64,000 bases of DNA, taken from assembly GCA_022772475.1 (NCBI GenBank), contig JALEZQ010000027.1, forward strand, positions 22,432 through 86,431, given 5' to 3'. The position numbers and the translations under genes were made by a program. The notes beneath the pieces are model-generated. The model ran no database searches and was not told where the DNA came from. It saw only the letters and a list, made by a program, of their open reading frames with translations. The first letter of the stretch is position 1, and each line of letters opens with the position of its first letter. Positions 8,313 to 18,059 of this stretch are shown piece by piece. This DNA comes from Bacteroidales bacterium (GTDB lineage Bacteria; Bacteroidota; Bacteroidia; Bacteroidales; Bacteroidaceae).

Positions 8313-9386
8313 ATGACCCACACCTCTCCTTTCTCCATACGCGGGGCACTGGCCCTGCTCCTGTCCTTCTGCACCTGGTGCGCCACTGCCCAATTGCGCT
8401 TCGAGGCCCCTCGCCACGACTTCGGCACCGTGGTGTGGCAGAGCCCCGTGACCGCCACGTTCCATTTCACCAACGTCGGGTCGCAGCCCCTGACCATCCG
8501 TGACGTCCGTCCCGACTGTGGCTGCACCGTGGTCAACTGGCCGCGCACGTCCATCGCTCCCGGCGCCGAGGGCATCATCACCGCCACCTTCGACGCCGCC
8601 CTGCTGGGCCATTTTGAGAAGCAGATGGCCGTCACCGTCAGCGATGCCGACAAAGATATATGGCTCACCATCAGCGGCGACGTTGTGATGAAACTCATCG
8701 ACATCTCCAGCCGCTTCCCCTGCCGTGTGGGCGATTTGTACCTCGACGCCGACAATATCGAATTTGACGACGTGCAGCGCGGCGACATTCCCCAGAAAGC
8801 CCTCACCGTCTATAACGGCGGCCGCCAAAGCATCGAGCCCTCGCTCATGCACCTGCCCAAGTACCTCACCGTCACGGCCGACCCTGCCGTGCTGCGCCCC
8901 GGGCGCACAGGCCGCCTTCTCTTCACGCTCAACAGCAACCTGCTGCACAACTATGGCCTCACGCAGACCAGCGTCTATCTGAGCCGCTTCAGCGGCGACC
9001 GCGTGCACCGCGACAATGAGATTGGCGTCAGCGCCACCCTGCTGCCTCCCGTAGCCGTCAACGTCGATATAGCCCGCGCCCCGCAGGCCACCCTCGACAG
9101 CACCCTGCTGCACATGGGCAGCCTCAGCCGGAAGAAAAAACTCAAGGCCGTGGTCAACCTCACCAACACCGGCCATGCCGACCTCCACGTCAGCGCCCTG
9201 CAGGTCTATAACCCCGGTCTGTCCGTCAGTCTGTCGAAGCGTCACCTCAAGCCCGGCGAGAGCGCCAAACTGCGCATTGCCGTCAGTGCCATGAGCAACA
9301 CGTTCAAGGGTCGCCGCCGCGTCCTGCTCATCACCAACGACCCCGCCCATCCCAAAATTGTAATAGACCTGCTCGTGGCCAAATAG
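8313..9386 (+). CDS. DUF1573 secreted Ig-like repeat protein
   Basis: The 357-residue protein begins with a signal peptide (hydrophobic core ALALLLSFCTWCATAQ, cleavage after AQ). A first DUF1573 domain follows, with the hallmark FGTVVWQSPVTATFHFTNVG and PDCGCTVVNWP, where a DCGCT motif ends a strand. At least two more beta-sandwich repeats follow, at about residues 140-240 and 255-357 (LTNTGHADLHVSALQVYNPG). The function of DUF1573 is unknown; such proteins are abundant in the Bacteroidota envelope and resemble ASH/MSP-type folds. It probably acts in the periplasm. Confidence 0.85.
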   Translation: MTHTSPFSIRGALALLLSFCTWCATAQLRFEAPRHDFGTVVWQSPVTATFHFTNVGSQPLTIRDVRPDCGCTVVNWPRTSIAPGAEGIITATFDAALLGHFEKQMAVTVSDADKDIWLTISGDVVMKLIDISSRFPCRVGDLYLDADNIEFDDVQRGDIPQKALTVYNGGRQSIEPSLMHLPKYLTVTADPAVLRPGRTGRLLFTLNSNLLHNYGLTQTSVYLSRFSGDRVHRDNEIGVSATLLPPVAVNVDIARAPQATLDSTLLHMGSLSRKKKLKAVVNLTNTGHADLHVSALQVYNPGLSVSLSKRHLKPGESAKLRIAVSAMSNTFKGRRRVLLITNDPAHPKIVIDLLVAK

Positions 9387-9463
9387 GACCGCCCGATTGG
9401 CCGCTTTTCCGCTTTTCCCGCAGAAAAATCGCGGCAAAGTGTTCTACATTCCAAAATAATGGC

Positions 9464-9471
9464 TAACTTTG
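9464..9471 (+). promoter_or_regulatory. -7 element for tRNA-Pro
   Basis: TAACTTTG ends 10 nt before the mature 5' end of tRNA-Pro. No good -33 TTTG is visible. Confidence 0.6.
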
Positions 9472-9481
9472 CAGCGCTAAT

Positions 9482-9554
9482 CGGAAAGTAGCGCAGTTGG
9501 TAGCGCACTACGTTCGGGACGTAGGGGTCGGGCGTTCGAGTCGCCTCTTTCCGA
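9482..9554 (+). tRNA. tRNA-Pro (anticodon CGG)
   Basis: A full cloverleaf is present. The acceptor stem is CGGAAAG / CTTTCCG with discriminator A, and the D stem is GCGC / GCGC. The anticodon stem is CTACG / CGTAG around loop TTCGGGA (anticodon CGG), and the T stem is GGGCG / CGCCT around TTCGAGT. C1-G72 is typical of bacterial proline tRNAs. CCA is not encoded. Confidence 0.95.
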
Positions 9555-9568
9555 CAGTCCATCTCCAG

Positions 9569-9609
9569 ACGGTTTCCACGCCAATAGCGGCTGTGGGAAC
9601 CGTTTTTTT
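9569..9609 (+). terminator. Intrinsic terminator after tRNA-Pro
   Basis: ACGGTTTCCAC (9569-9579) pairs with GTGGGAACCGT (9593-9603) with one wobble pair and runs into seven T residues. Confidence 0.85.
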
Positions 9610-9748
9610 GTTGTCGGGGGCGCTATGTGGATTTTTTTCTTTAGTTTTGCCATAGATACATGTTGCCGGGGCTACCTCGTCACCGTCTGCGGGCATAGCC
9701 GGCCGGCGGCGTACGCTTCCCCTTCCCCTCATCCCCCCCCTCAGCGCT

Positions 9749-11194
9749 ATGTGGTCAGTCGTCGTCTTTTGGATTATCCTCCTTGTCTATATCGTCCTCG
9801 TGGTGAGTACGGTGACGGTCGTCCTGCTCGAAAACCGGCAGCCCGCCAAGACCATCGCGTGGACCATCGTACTGGTGATGCTGCCCGTGGTGGGCCTGAT
9901 CATCTTCTACTTCTTCGGCCAGAACATCCGTAAGGAGCGCTACATCAGCCGGCGGCAGTACAACCGTCTGACGCGGCAGATGCTACAGCGCGTCAACGCC
10001 CTGCCGCAAGATGCCGCGCCGCGGCGCTACATCCCCCTGGTGCGGCTGTTTCAGACCACCAACGGCTCCATCCTGACCTCCGTGCGCCACATCGACGGCT
10101 ACACCACCGGCGCCGACTGGGTGCAGGCGTTGCTGCGCGAGGTGGGGCGGGCGCACAAGAGCATCCATATCGAGACCTATATCATCGAGGACGACCCCGT
10201 GGGCCGCCTGATGCGCGACGCCCTCATCGACCAGGCGCGGCGCGGCATAGACGTCCGCCTTATCTACGACGCCGTGGGCTGCTGGCATGTGCACCCCTCG
10301 TTCTTCGACCCCCTTGTGGCCGCCGGTGCTCAGGTACAGGCCTTCCTACCCGTCCATTTCCCCAGCCTGACGCACAAGGTCAACTACCGCAACCACCGCA
10401 AGGTCTGCATCATCGACGACCGTGTAGGCTTCATCGGCGGCATGAACCTGGCCCTGCGCTACGTCAGCCGCCGGCAGCAAAAGTGGCGCGACATGCACCT
10501 GCGCATCGAGGGCGATGCCGTGGCCGACCTGCAGCGCCTCTTCCTCGTCGATTGGACCTTCGTCACGGGCACCCCCATCCCTGCCGACGACCTGCCGGCC
10601 GGCGCCCCGATGCCCGCCGCCATGCCCGCCGGCAGCCCCGTGCCCGACTGCCTGTTGCAGATCGTCTCGTCCAACCCCGTCTCGCGCTACCCCGAAATCA
10701 TGTACGGCTTAGTGTGGGTCATCCAGCACGCCCGCCGTTACCTCTATATCCAGACCCCCTACTTCATGCCCACCGAGCCCGTTCTGCAGGCTCTCCAGAC
10801 GGCCGCCATGAGCGGCGTCGATGTGCGTCTTATGGTGCCCGAGAAACCCGACAGCATCCTGCTGCGCCGCATCAACGAGTGCTACTTCTCGCAGGTGCTG
10901 CAGGCCGGCATCCGCGTGTTCCGCTATAAGGACGGCTTCCTCCACAGCAAGTGCGTCGTGGCCGACGACGACTGGTGCACCGTGGGCTCCACCAACATGG
11001 ACTTCCGCAGTTTTGAGAACAATTTCGAGGCCAACGCCTTCATCTACGGCTCGGCCGCTGCCTGCCCTGTACGCGAGGGCTTCATCGCCGACATGGCCCA
11101 CTGCGACGAAGTCACCCTGCCCGAATGGCGCCAACGTCCCTACCGCCACCGCGTGGTCGAAGCCTACACCCGCATCTTCGCCCCGCTGCTCTGA
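9749..11194 (+). CDS. cls: Cardiolipin synthase (phospholipase D family)
   Basis: This enzyme condenses phosphatidylglycerol (or PG and PE) into cardiolipin at the inner membrane. The 481-residue product has two N-terminal transmembrane segments (VVVFWIILLVYIVLVVSTVT and WTIVLVMLPVVGLIIFYFFG). Two HKD catalytic motifs follow: NHRKVCIIDDRVGFIGGMN near residue 217 and LHSKCVVADDDWCTVGSTNM near residue 398. The second motif has HSK-x4-D, so both halves look active. A Pro/Ala-rich linker (about residues 277-298) separates the halves. The gene stands alone between tRNA-Pro and the C10 protease. Confidence 0.94.
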   Translation: MWSVVVFWIILLVYIVLVVSTVTVVLLENRQPAKTIAWTIVLVMLPVVGLIIFYFFGQNIRKERYISRRQYNRLTRQMLQRVNALPQDAAPRRYIPLVRLFQTTNGSILTSVRHIDGYTTGADWVQALLREVGRAHKSIHIETYIIEDDPVGRLMRDALIDQARRGIDVRLIYDAVGCWHVHPSFFDPLVAAGAQVQAFLPVHFPSLTHKVNYRNHRKVCIIDDRVGFIGGMNLALRYVSRRQQKWRDMHLRIEGDAVADLQRLFLVDWTFVTGTPIPADDLPAGAPMPAAMPAGSPVPDCLLQIVSSNPVSRYPEIMYGLVWVIQHARRYLYIQTPYFMPTEPVLQALQTAAMSGVDVRLMVPEKPDSILLRRINECYFSQVLQAGIRVFRYKDGFLHSKCVVADDDWCTVGSTNMDFRSFENNFEANAFIYGSAAACPVREGFIADMAHCDEVTLPEWRQRPYRHRVVEAYTRIFAPLL

Positions 11195-11231
11195 CCGTGG
11201 CCCGTCCCTATTTTTCTTTGATTTTGTCCCG

Positions 11232-13187
11232 ATGAAACGCCCTGCCGCCCTCAGCCTTCTTTCCACCCTCCTCCTGTGGTTCGCCGCCATCGCCCCCCTC
11301 AGCGCACAGCCTGTCCCCGTCGATGCCGCGCGGGCCGTTGCCATACGCCATCTCGACGCCATGGCGCCTATGAAGAAGGGAGGGGTGGGAAAACTGCACC
11401 GCTCGGCCACCACCCTCCGACTGCTACACACCACGCCATCGACCTATCTCTTCGCCGGCGATGACGGCCGCTATGCCGTGGCCGCCGCCGACAGCGTCCT
11501 GCCCGCCATCGTGGCCTACGGCCGGCAGGGCCGCAGCGACAGCCTGCCCGCCGGTATGCGCCACCTGCTGACGCTCATCGACCGCCGGGCCCGCTCGGCC
11601 GCCGCCGTGCTGCCCTTTCCCGCCGACGGCGGACCCGCCGTGCCGCCCCTGCTCTCTTTCGTGCGCCACCAAAAAAGTCCGTACAACGACCTCTGCCCCT
11701 ACTACATCGACGACGACGGGCAGCCCTCCGCCACACGCTGCGTCAGCGGCTGCGTGGCCACGGCGCTGGAGGAGGTGCTGTCGTTCCATCGCCGCGAATA
11801 TGTGCTGCGCGACACCCTCGCGGGATGGACCACGCCCCACTACACCATCGACCCCTTGCTGCCCGGTATGCGGGTGGACAGCCGCCTGATCCGCGACAAC
11901 TACGACTCCCTCGGCACCTATACCGCCGCCGAGGCCGAGGCCGTGGCGCGCCTGACCTACATGCTCGGCGTGGCCGTAAAGATGAACTGGGGCGTCGATG
12001 CCAGCGGCGCCTCCATGCGGCGCATTGCCGAGCCCCTGCGCCGCGCCTTCGGCCTGGGCTATGTCCATTACGTCAACGCCTACCGGTATGCGCCGGCCGA
12101 CTGGGCCGCCATGCTGCGCGCCGAGATTCGTGGCGGACGTCCCGTCTGCTTCGCCGCAGCCGCACAGCGCCTCAACGCCCACGCCTTCGTGCTGGACGGC
12201 CTGGATGCTGACGGCCTCTTTCACGTCAACTGGGGCGTCGATGGCGACTACGACGGCTACTTCCGTCTGGACCTGCTCAACGCCGCCGAGCCCGCGTGGG
12301 ACCTCACCGAGCAAGGGGCTACCGAGGGCTTCTTCTGCCTGCAGGAGGCGGTCCTCATCCACCCCGACGCTATCGACGTCGCCCTGCCCGACACGCTGGA
12401 GCGAACGGGGGTTGAGGTGGCCATCGATTCGGTGGAGATTCTCGAGGAACCGGACTTCTGGAAGATGACGCCCATGCGTCTGCATGTCCGCAACACCACG
12501 GACCGGGCGCTGACCACGCCGTTTGAACTCTTCACCAACACGCCGGCCGACACGGCATGGTTCGACCAGGGCGACTACATTGCCTATGCCAACGCCACAC
12601 TGCCGCCTTACGGCCGTCTGGTGATCCCCGTCATGGCCCGCTATGACGCCGCGGGCGACCGCATCCTCCGTATCTCGGCCGACGACGAGCACATCCTCTA
12701 CGAGGCGCCCGTCAGCATCGCCCGCACAGGGCAGGCGGACCTCTTCTTCGACGAGCCTATGCTCGAGGCCGAGAGCCCCACCGCCCTGCGCATCGTCCAG
12801 CACATCCGCCACACCGGCACCGGCGGCCGCGCGGGCAACAAGGTGACCTACGAACTGTTTGAAGGCGAGCCCCTGCCGGACCACAACGGCCGCGCCCACG
12901 TCGATTACTGTTTCCTCCAGCCGCTGGCCGAAGAGACGGACACCGTGCGCTTCCTCGGTCTGACGCCGGGCACCTGCTATACGCTCTATGTGCGCTGCCC
13001 GTGGACGCTGCGCCGCGTGGCAACCTTCACCATGCCGGGCTCGCCCGACGCCATCGCTCCCGTGACGGACGACGACAGCAGGACCAACGCCCCCCTATAC
13101 GACCTGCAGGGCCGCCGCCGACAGCAGCCGTTGCGCCCCGGCGAATGGGGCATACGCGGCGGCAGCCTGGTGCGCGGCAGCCACTGA
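11232..13187 (+). CDS. Secreted C10 family (streptopain-like) cysteine protease
   Basis: The 651-residue protein has a signal peptide (SLLSTLLLWFAAIAPLSAQ), a Spi-like propeptide region (about residues 22-140) and a C10 peptidase core. The nucleophile lies in RCVSGCVATALEEVL, matching the GCVATA block of streptopain. The catalytic His lies in NAHAFVLDGLDADGLFHVNW, and the family's GGRPVCFAA and GVDGDYDGYF blocks are present. The last 330 residues form beta-rich domains and end in APLYDLQGRRRQQPLRPGEW, a tail often seen on secreted Bacteroidales proteins. The propeptide and dyad suggest an active, self-processed secreted protease. The start at 11232 was chosen because it begins the signal peptide. 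Confidence 0.9.
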   Translation: MKRPAALSLLSTLLLWFAAIAPLSAQPVPVDAARAVAIRHLDAMAPMKKGGVGKLHRSATTLRLLHTTPSTYLFAGDDGRYAVAAADSVLPAIVAYGRQGRSDSLPAGMRHLLTLIDRRARSAAAVLPFPADGGPAVPPLLSFVRHQKSPYNDLCPYYIDDDGQPSATRCVSGCVATALEEVLSFHRREYVLRDTLAGWTTPHYTIDPLLPGMRVDSRLIRDNYDSLGTYTAAEAEAVARLTYMLGVAVKMNWGVDASGASMRRIAEPLRRAFGLGYVHYVNAYRYAPADWAAMLRAEIRGGRPVCFAAAAQRLNAHAFVLDGLDADGLFHVNWGVDGDYDGYFRLDLLNAAEPAWDLTEQGATEGFFCLQEAVLIHPDAIDVALPDTLERTGVEVAIDSVEILEEPDFWKMTPMRLHVRNTTDRALTTPFELFTNTPADTAWFDQGDYIAYANATLPPYGRLVIPVMARYDAAGDRILRISADDEHILYEAPVSIARTGQADLFFDEPMLEAESPTALRIVQHIRHTGTGGRAGNKVTYELFEGEPLPDHNGRAHVDYCFLQPLAEETDTVRFLGLTPGTCYTLYVRCPWTLRRVATFTMPGSPDAIAPVTDDDSRTNAPLYDLQGRRRQQPLRPGEWGIRGGSLVRGSH

Positions 13188-13273
13188 GGATGAACGGCAG
13201 GTGAAATGCCAACGTAAGAATGATTGACAAAGCCTTTAGTGATGATCAACAATATACCTCAACTCCCTGATTT

Positions 13274-14635
13274 ATGACTTTCCAAGACTATTACCAAACC
13301 CATGAGGCCCGCTTCCTCGACGAACTGGCCTCGCTCATCCGCATACCCAGTATCAGTTCGCTGCCCGAGCACAAGGCCGACATGCAGCGCTGTGCCGAGC
13401 GCTGGTGCCGGTTACTCCTTGCCGCCGGTGCTCAGCGCGCCGAGGTGATGCCCTCTGCGGGCAACCCCCTGGTCTATGCCGAGCGCATCGTCTCGCCCCA
13501 GGCACCTACCGTCCTGGTCTATGGCCACTACGACGTCATGCCCGTCGATCCCATCGACCTCTGGCAGAGCGACCCCTTCGAGCCTCAGGTGCGCGACGGC
13601 CGCCTCTATGCCCGCGGTGCCGACGACGACAAGGGGCAGTCGTTCATCCAGGTCAAGGCCTTCGAGTATCTCGTGGCCGAGGGCCTGCTCAAGCACAACG
13701 TCAAGTTCATTTTCGAGGGCGAGGAGGAGATTGGCTCACCCAGCCTCGACGCCTTCTTGGAGGAGCACCGCGCCCTGCTTGCCGCCGACATCATCCTGGT
13801 CAGCGATACGGGTATGCTCGGTGCCGACCTACCCTCGCTCACCACGGGTCTGCGCGGTCTGGCCTACTGGGAGGTCGAGGTCACCGGCCCCTCGCGCGAC
13901 CTCCATTCCGGCCACTTTGGCGGCGCCGTGGCCAACCCTGCCAATGTGCTGTGCCAACTCCTGGCCCGCGTTGTCGATGCCGACGGCCGCATCACCGTGC
14001 CTCATTTCTATGACGACGTCGAGGACCTGTCGGACCGCGAGCGCCGGATGATTGCCTCCATCCCCTTCGACGAAGAAGCCTACAAGCGCGCCATCGGCGT
14101 CGAAGCCCTCTTCGGAGAAAAGGGCTACCGCACGCTTGAGCGCAACTCCTGCCGCCCGTCGTTCGACATCTGCGGCATCTGGGCCGGCTATACCGGCGAA
14201 GGGGCCAAGACGGTTATCCCCTCGAAGGCTTACGCCAAAATCTCCACCCGCTTAGTGCCCCACCAGAAGCGCGACACCATCACGCGCCTCGTGTCCGACT
14301 GGCTCGTGGCACAGGCGCCGCCGACGGTCAAGGTCAAGGTCACCGCACTCCATGGCGGCGAGGGCTACGTCTGCCCCCTCGACCTGCCCGCCTATCAGGC
14401 CGCCGAGGAAGCCTTTGCCCGCGCCTTCGGCAAACAGCCCCTGGCCGTGCGCCGCGGCGGCAGCATTCCCATCATCAGCGTCTTCGAGCGCGTGCTGGGC
14501 ATCAAGACCATCCTCATGGGCTTCGGCCTCGAGGCCAACGCCATCCACTCCCCTAACGAGAGTTTCCCGCTGGACATCTACCGCCGCGGCATGCACGCCG
14601 TGACGGAGTTTCACCAACTCTACGACGCCCTCTGA
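13274..14635 (+). CDS. M20-family metallopeptidase (dipeptidase-like)
   Basis: The 453-residue cytosolic enzyme carries the two-zinc M20 ligand set: YGHYDVMPVD (His, then Asp), ARGADDDKGQ (bridging Asp), FEGEEEIGSPS (catalytic Glu and ligand), VSDTGM and a late His in EANAIHSPNESFPLD. A dimerisation-domain insert with the conserved DLHSGHFGGAVANP is present. These features match the ArgE/DapE/CPG2 superfamily, in the carnosinase-like dipeptidase branch. The substrate is probably dipeptides. The upstream gene encodes a secreted protease, so a role in peptide use is plausible but inferred. Confidence 0.92.
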   Translation: MTFQDYYQTHEARFLDELASLIRIPSISSLPEHKADMQRCAERWCRLLLAAGAQRAEVMPSAGNPLVYAERIVSPQAPTVLVYGHYDVMPVDPIDLWQSDPFEPQVRDGRLYARGADDDKGQSFIQVKAFEYLVAEGLLKHNVKFIFEGEEEIGSPSLDAFLEEHRALLAADIILVSDTGMLGADLPSLTTGLRGLAYWEVEVTGPSRDLHSGHFGGAVANPANVLCQLLARVVDADGRITVPHFYDDVEDLSDRERRMIASIPFDEEAYKRAIGVEALFGEKGYRTLERNSCRPSFDICGIWAGYTGEGAKTVIPSKAYAKISTRLVPHQKRDTITRLVSDWLVAQAPPTVKVKVTALHGGEGYVCPLDLPAYQAAEEAFARAFGKQPLAVRRGGSIPIISVFERVLGIKTILMGFGLEANAIHSPNESFPLDIYRRGMHAVTEFHQLYDAL

Positions 14636-14662
14636 CCCTCCCCTGCGTACTCGGGCGTAAAA

Positions 14663-14730
14663 AAGGCTTACCCCATACACCGGCTCCTCCTTTCGGAAGA
14701 GCGCGCGTATGGGGTAAGCCTTATTCTATT
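14663..14730. terminator. Bidirectional terminator between M20 peptidase and purA
   Basis: A perfect 16-bp stem, AAGGCTTACCCCATAC (14663-14678) with its complement at 14707-14722, is flanked by an A-run on the left and a T-rich stretch on the right. It lies between converging genes. Confidence 0.9.
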
Positions 14731-14768
14731 GTAGGTAATAAGAGTGTCGGAAAGAGACTGCCCGTGGC

Positions 14769-16037
<1,269 letters not shown>

Positions 16038-16152
16038 ATTGGATAGTGTTGTTTTATTTCTATTGCTATATGGTTCTGCGGTGTGCCCGCGGCATGGTGC
16101 TGCCGGCGGCGCACATCAATAAGGGCGTGCCGTCGCACCCCCCTTCTGCCGA

Positions 16153-16160
16153 CAAAGGTA
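16153..16160 (-). promoter_or_regulatory. -7 element for purA
   Basis: The minus strand reads TACCTTTG, about 115 nt before the purA start. The interval 16038-16215 is otherwise empty. Confidence 0.5.
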
Positions 16161-16215
16161 GCATTTATTTTTTGTGCGCCAGGCTCTTTCGCCTGTTTTT
16201 TGCGTTTTAGGCCGC

Positions 16216-17931
16216 TTACGCCGCCTTCCAGAATCGCATGGCGGGATGCACGGCGCCCTTGCGCCCGATGATGTTCAGGCGATAACTGCCGGGCGCCAGG
16301 GCGCTCACCACGACGTTTTGGGCGCGTGGCAGACGGCACACCTCGCGGCCGGCGGCGTCGGTAATCTGCAACCAGAGGCCGTCGGACAGACCGTCGGGCA
16401 GGGTCAGGGTGTCCGTCACCACGACGGTCGCCGCCGCCTGCTGCTCGCCGCCAAGGCGCTGGCTGTTCACCCCTTCCACCACGGCGCTCTCGTTGCCGTA
16501 GGCGTCGGTAGCGCACACGGCATAGCGGGCATGGCGGTCGCGCGGCAGGGCCGGCGTCAGACTGTACGTCGTCTGCCGCAGACCGTGCGCCACCCTTTCG
16601 GGCTGCGCCGTGCTGTCGGTCGGCAGGCGGTAGATGGTGTAGGTCACGGGCGTATCGTCCTGCACCGGCGCCCAACGGAAGTGGAGCGTCGGACCTTCAA
16701 GGTGCACCTTCACCTGCGGCGTGGCGGGCGCGATGCTGTCGGCCCAGGTCATGGCCGGCGGCAGCACGGGCGTGCGCTGGAAGGCGTTTTGCAGGTAGTC
16801 GAGCAGGCCCTTGGTGTTGTCCGTAAGGAAGCGGCTGCGGTAGTAGGCCACGCCGCCCATGCCCAGGGTGCGCACCACGTTGAGTTGGCGGGTGATGGTT
16901 GTCAGGTCCCAGTCTTTCTCGCGCGGACTTAGGCAGTATATGCCCAGTCCGGGCGCCACCACGCGGCCGTGGGCATTCTCTTGCCAGTCGGCGGCGAAGG
17001 GGTAGAAGTGTTGGCCGTCGAAGTACATCATCGGCAGCAGCCAGTCCATCCATCCGCGGGCCAGCCATTTCTGCGCATCCTGGTTGACGGCGTCGCGGGC
17101 GTTCCATCCGTAACTGCTCTGGCGCGGCAGGTCGGCATACTTTCCCACAGGCGAACAACTCATCACCAGCCAGGGCCGGACGCTCTTGACCGCACGACTG
17201 ACGGTCTCCACCACGCGGTCCACATTGGCCGTGCGCCAGGCCGCCAGACTCTTCCCCTGTCCGTAGCGCCGGTAGGTGGCGCGGTCGTCCCAGGGGATGC
17301 CCTTCTCGGGATAGCGGATATAGTCGAGGTGGATGCCGTCCACGTCGTAGCGACTGACTATCTCGGTGCAGAGCGTCGCGAGATAGTCGGCCGTGGCCGG
17401 CACGCCGGGGTCCATCATCCATTTGTCGCCCGAGCGGCGGCACAGTTCGGGATGCTTGGCGGGTAGCGCACTGCGTCCCTGCTGCCGCGCCTGCGCCACC
17501 GAACAGATGGGGAAGGCCACCACCCAGGCGTGCACCTGCATGCCGCGGGCGTGGCAGGCTTCGATGGCGAAGGCCAGGGCGTCGTAGCCCGGCGAGCGCC
17601 CGTAGGTGCCGCTGAGACATTCGTCCCACGGTTCGAGAGCCGAGGGGTAGATGGTGGTCGAGCGGACGCGCGTCTGCAGCATGACGGTGTTGATGCCCGC
17701 CTGCTGCAGGGCGTCGAGCGTGCGCAGCAGTTCGTCCTTCTGGCGCTGCCGCCGTTCGTCGCTATTGGCCTTGGTGCGTGGCCAGTCGAGCCCCATGAGC
17801 GTGGTGAGCCATACGGCGCGCACCTCGCGCTCAGGCGCCGGCATGGCCGGCATCATGCGATATTGGGCCGCCGCGACAAGCGGAGCCAGAACGGAGAGGA
17901 GGAAAAGCAGGAAACGGTGCGACAGACGCAT
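16216..17931 (-). CDS. Secreted GHL10 (DUF187) glycoside hydrolase-like protein
   Basis: The 571-residue protein starts with a signal peptide (FLLFLLSVLAPLVAAAQ) followed by the GHL10 start REVRAVWLTTLMGLDWP. The TIM-barrel blocks INTVMLQTRVRSTTIYPS, GMQVHAWVV, DGIHLDYIRYP and SCSPVGKYAD are characteristic of the DUF187/GHL10 family related to GH10 and GH13 barrels; the LDYIRYP aspartate is a candidate catalytic residue. A fibronectin III-like domain (about residues 400-490) and a C-terminal beta-sandwich ending YRLNIIGRKG follow. The substrate is unknown; related proteins act on cell-wall or extracellular glycans. A 9-nt repeat array sits directly before the start codon. Confidence 0.85.
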   Translation of the reverse strand: MRLSHRFLLFLLSVLAPLVAAAQYRMMPAMPAPEREVRAVWLTTLMGLDWPRTKANSDERRQRQKDELLRTLDALQQAGINTVMLQTRVRSTTIYPSALEPWDECLSGTYGRSPGYDALAFAIEACHARGMQVHAWVVAFPICSVAQARQQGRSALPAKHPELCRRSGDKWMMDPGVPATADYLATLCTEIVSRYDVDGIHLDYIRYPEKGIPWDDRATYRRYGQGKSLAAWRTANVDRVVETVSRAVKSVRPWLVMSCSPVGKYADLPRQSSYGWNARDAVNQDAQKWLARGWMDWLLPMMYFDGQHFYPFAADWQENAHGRVVAPGLGIYCLSPREKDWDLTTITRQLNVVRTLGMGGVAYYRSRFLTDNTKGLLDYLQNAFQRTPVLPPAMTWADSIAPATPQVKVHLEGPTLHFRWAPVQDDTPVTYTIYRLPTDSTAQPERVAHGLRQTTYSLTPALPRDRHARYAVCATDAYGNESAVVEGVNSQRLGGEQQAAATVVVTDTLTLPDGLSDGLWLQITDAAGREVCRLPRAQNVVVSALAPGSYRLNIIGRKGAVHPAMRFWKAA

Positions 17932-17940
17932 AGATAAAAG

Positions 17941-18021
17941 CGTTAAAAGCGTTAAGAACGATAGGAACGTTAGGAACGTTAGGAACGAAAAGAACGTTAA
18001 GAACGTTAAGAACGAAAAAGC
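17941..18021. repeat. Nine tandem 9-nt repeats (consensus CGTTARGAA)
   Basis: Nine head-to-tail 9-mers start at 17941 and include CGTTAAAAG, CGTTAGGAA, CGAAAAGAA and CGTTAAGAA. The array ends 10 nt before the GHL10 start codon, so on the minus strand it lies in the probable leader. Several units create AACGTT palindromes. Confidence 0.9.
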
Positions 18022-18059
18022 CCGCCATCACATAAGAGCCGCCCTACGCATGAACCGTC

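Noticed and set aside
16038..16215. fur-like regulator beside purA
   Set aside because: No plausible frame with a Fur domain is present in this 178-nt interval.
17831..18031. 66-codon minus-strand frame with NVLNVL repeats
   Set aside because: It only translates the 9-nt tandem array and runs into the GHL10 start region.
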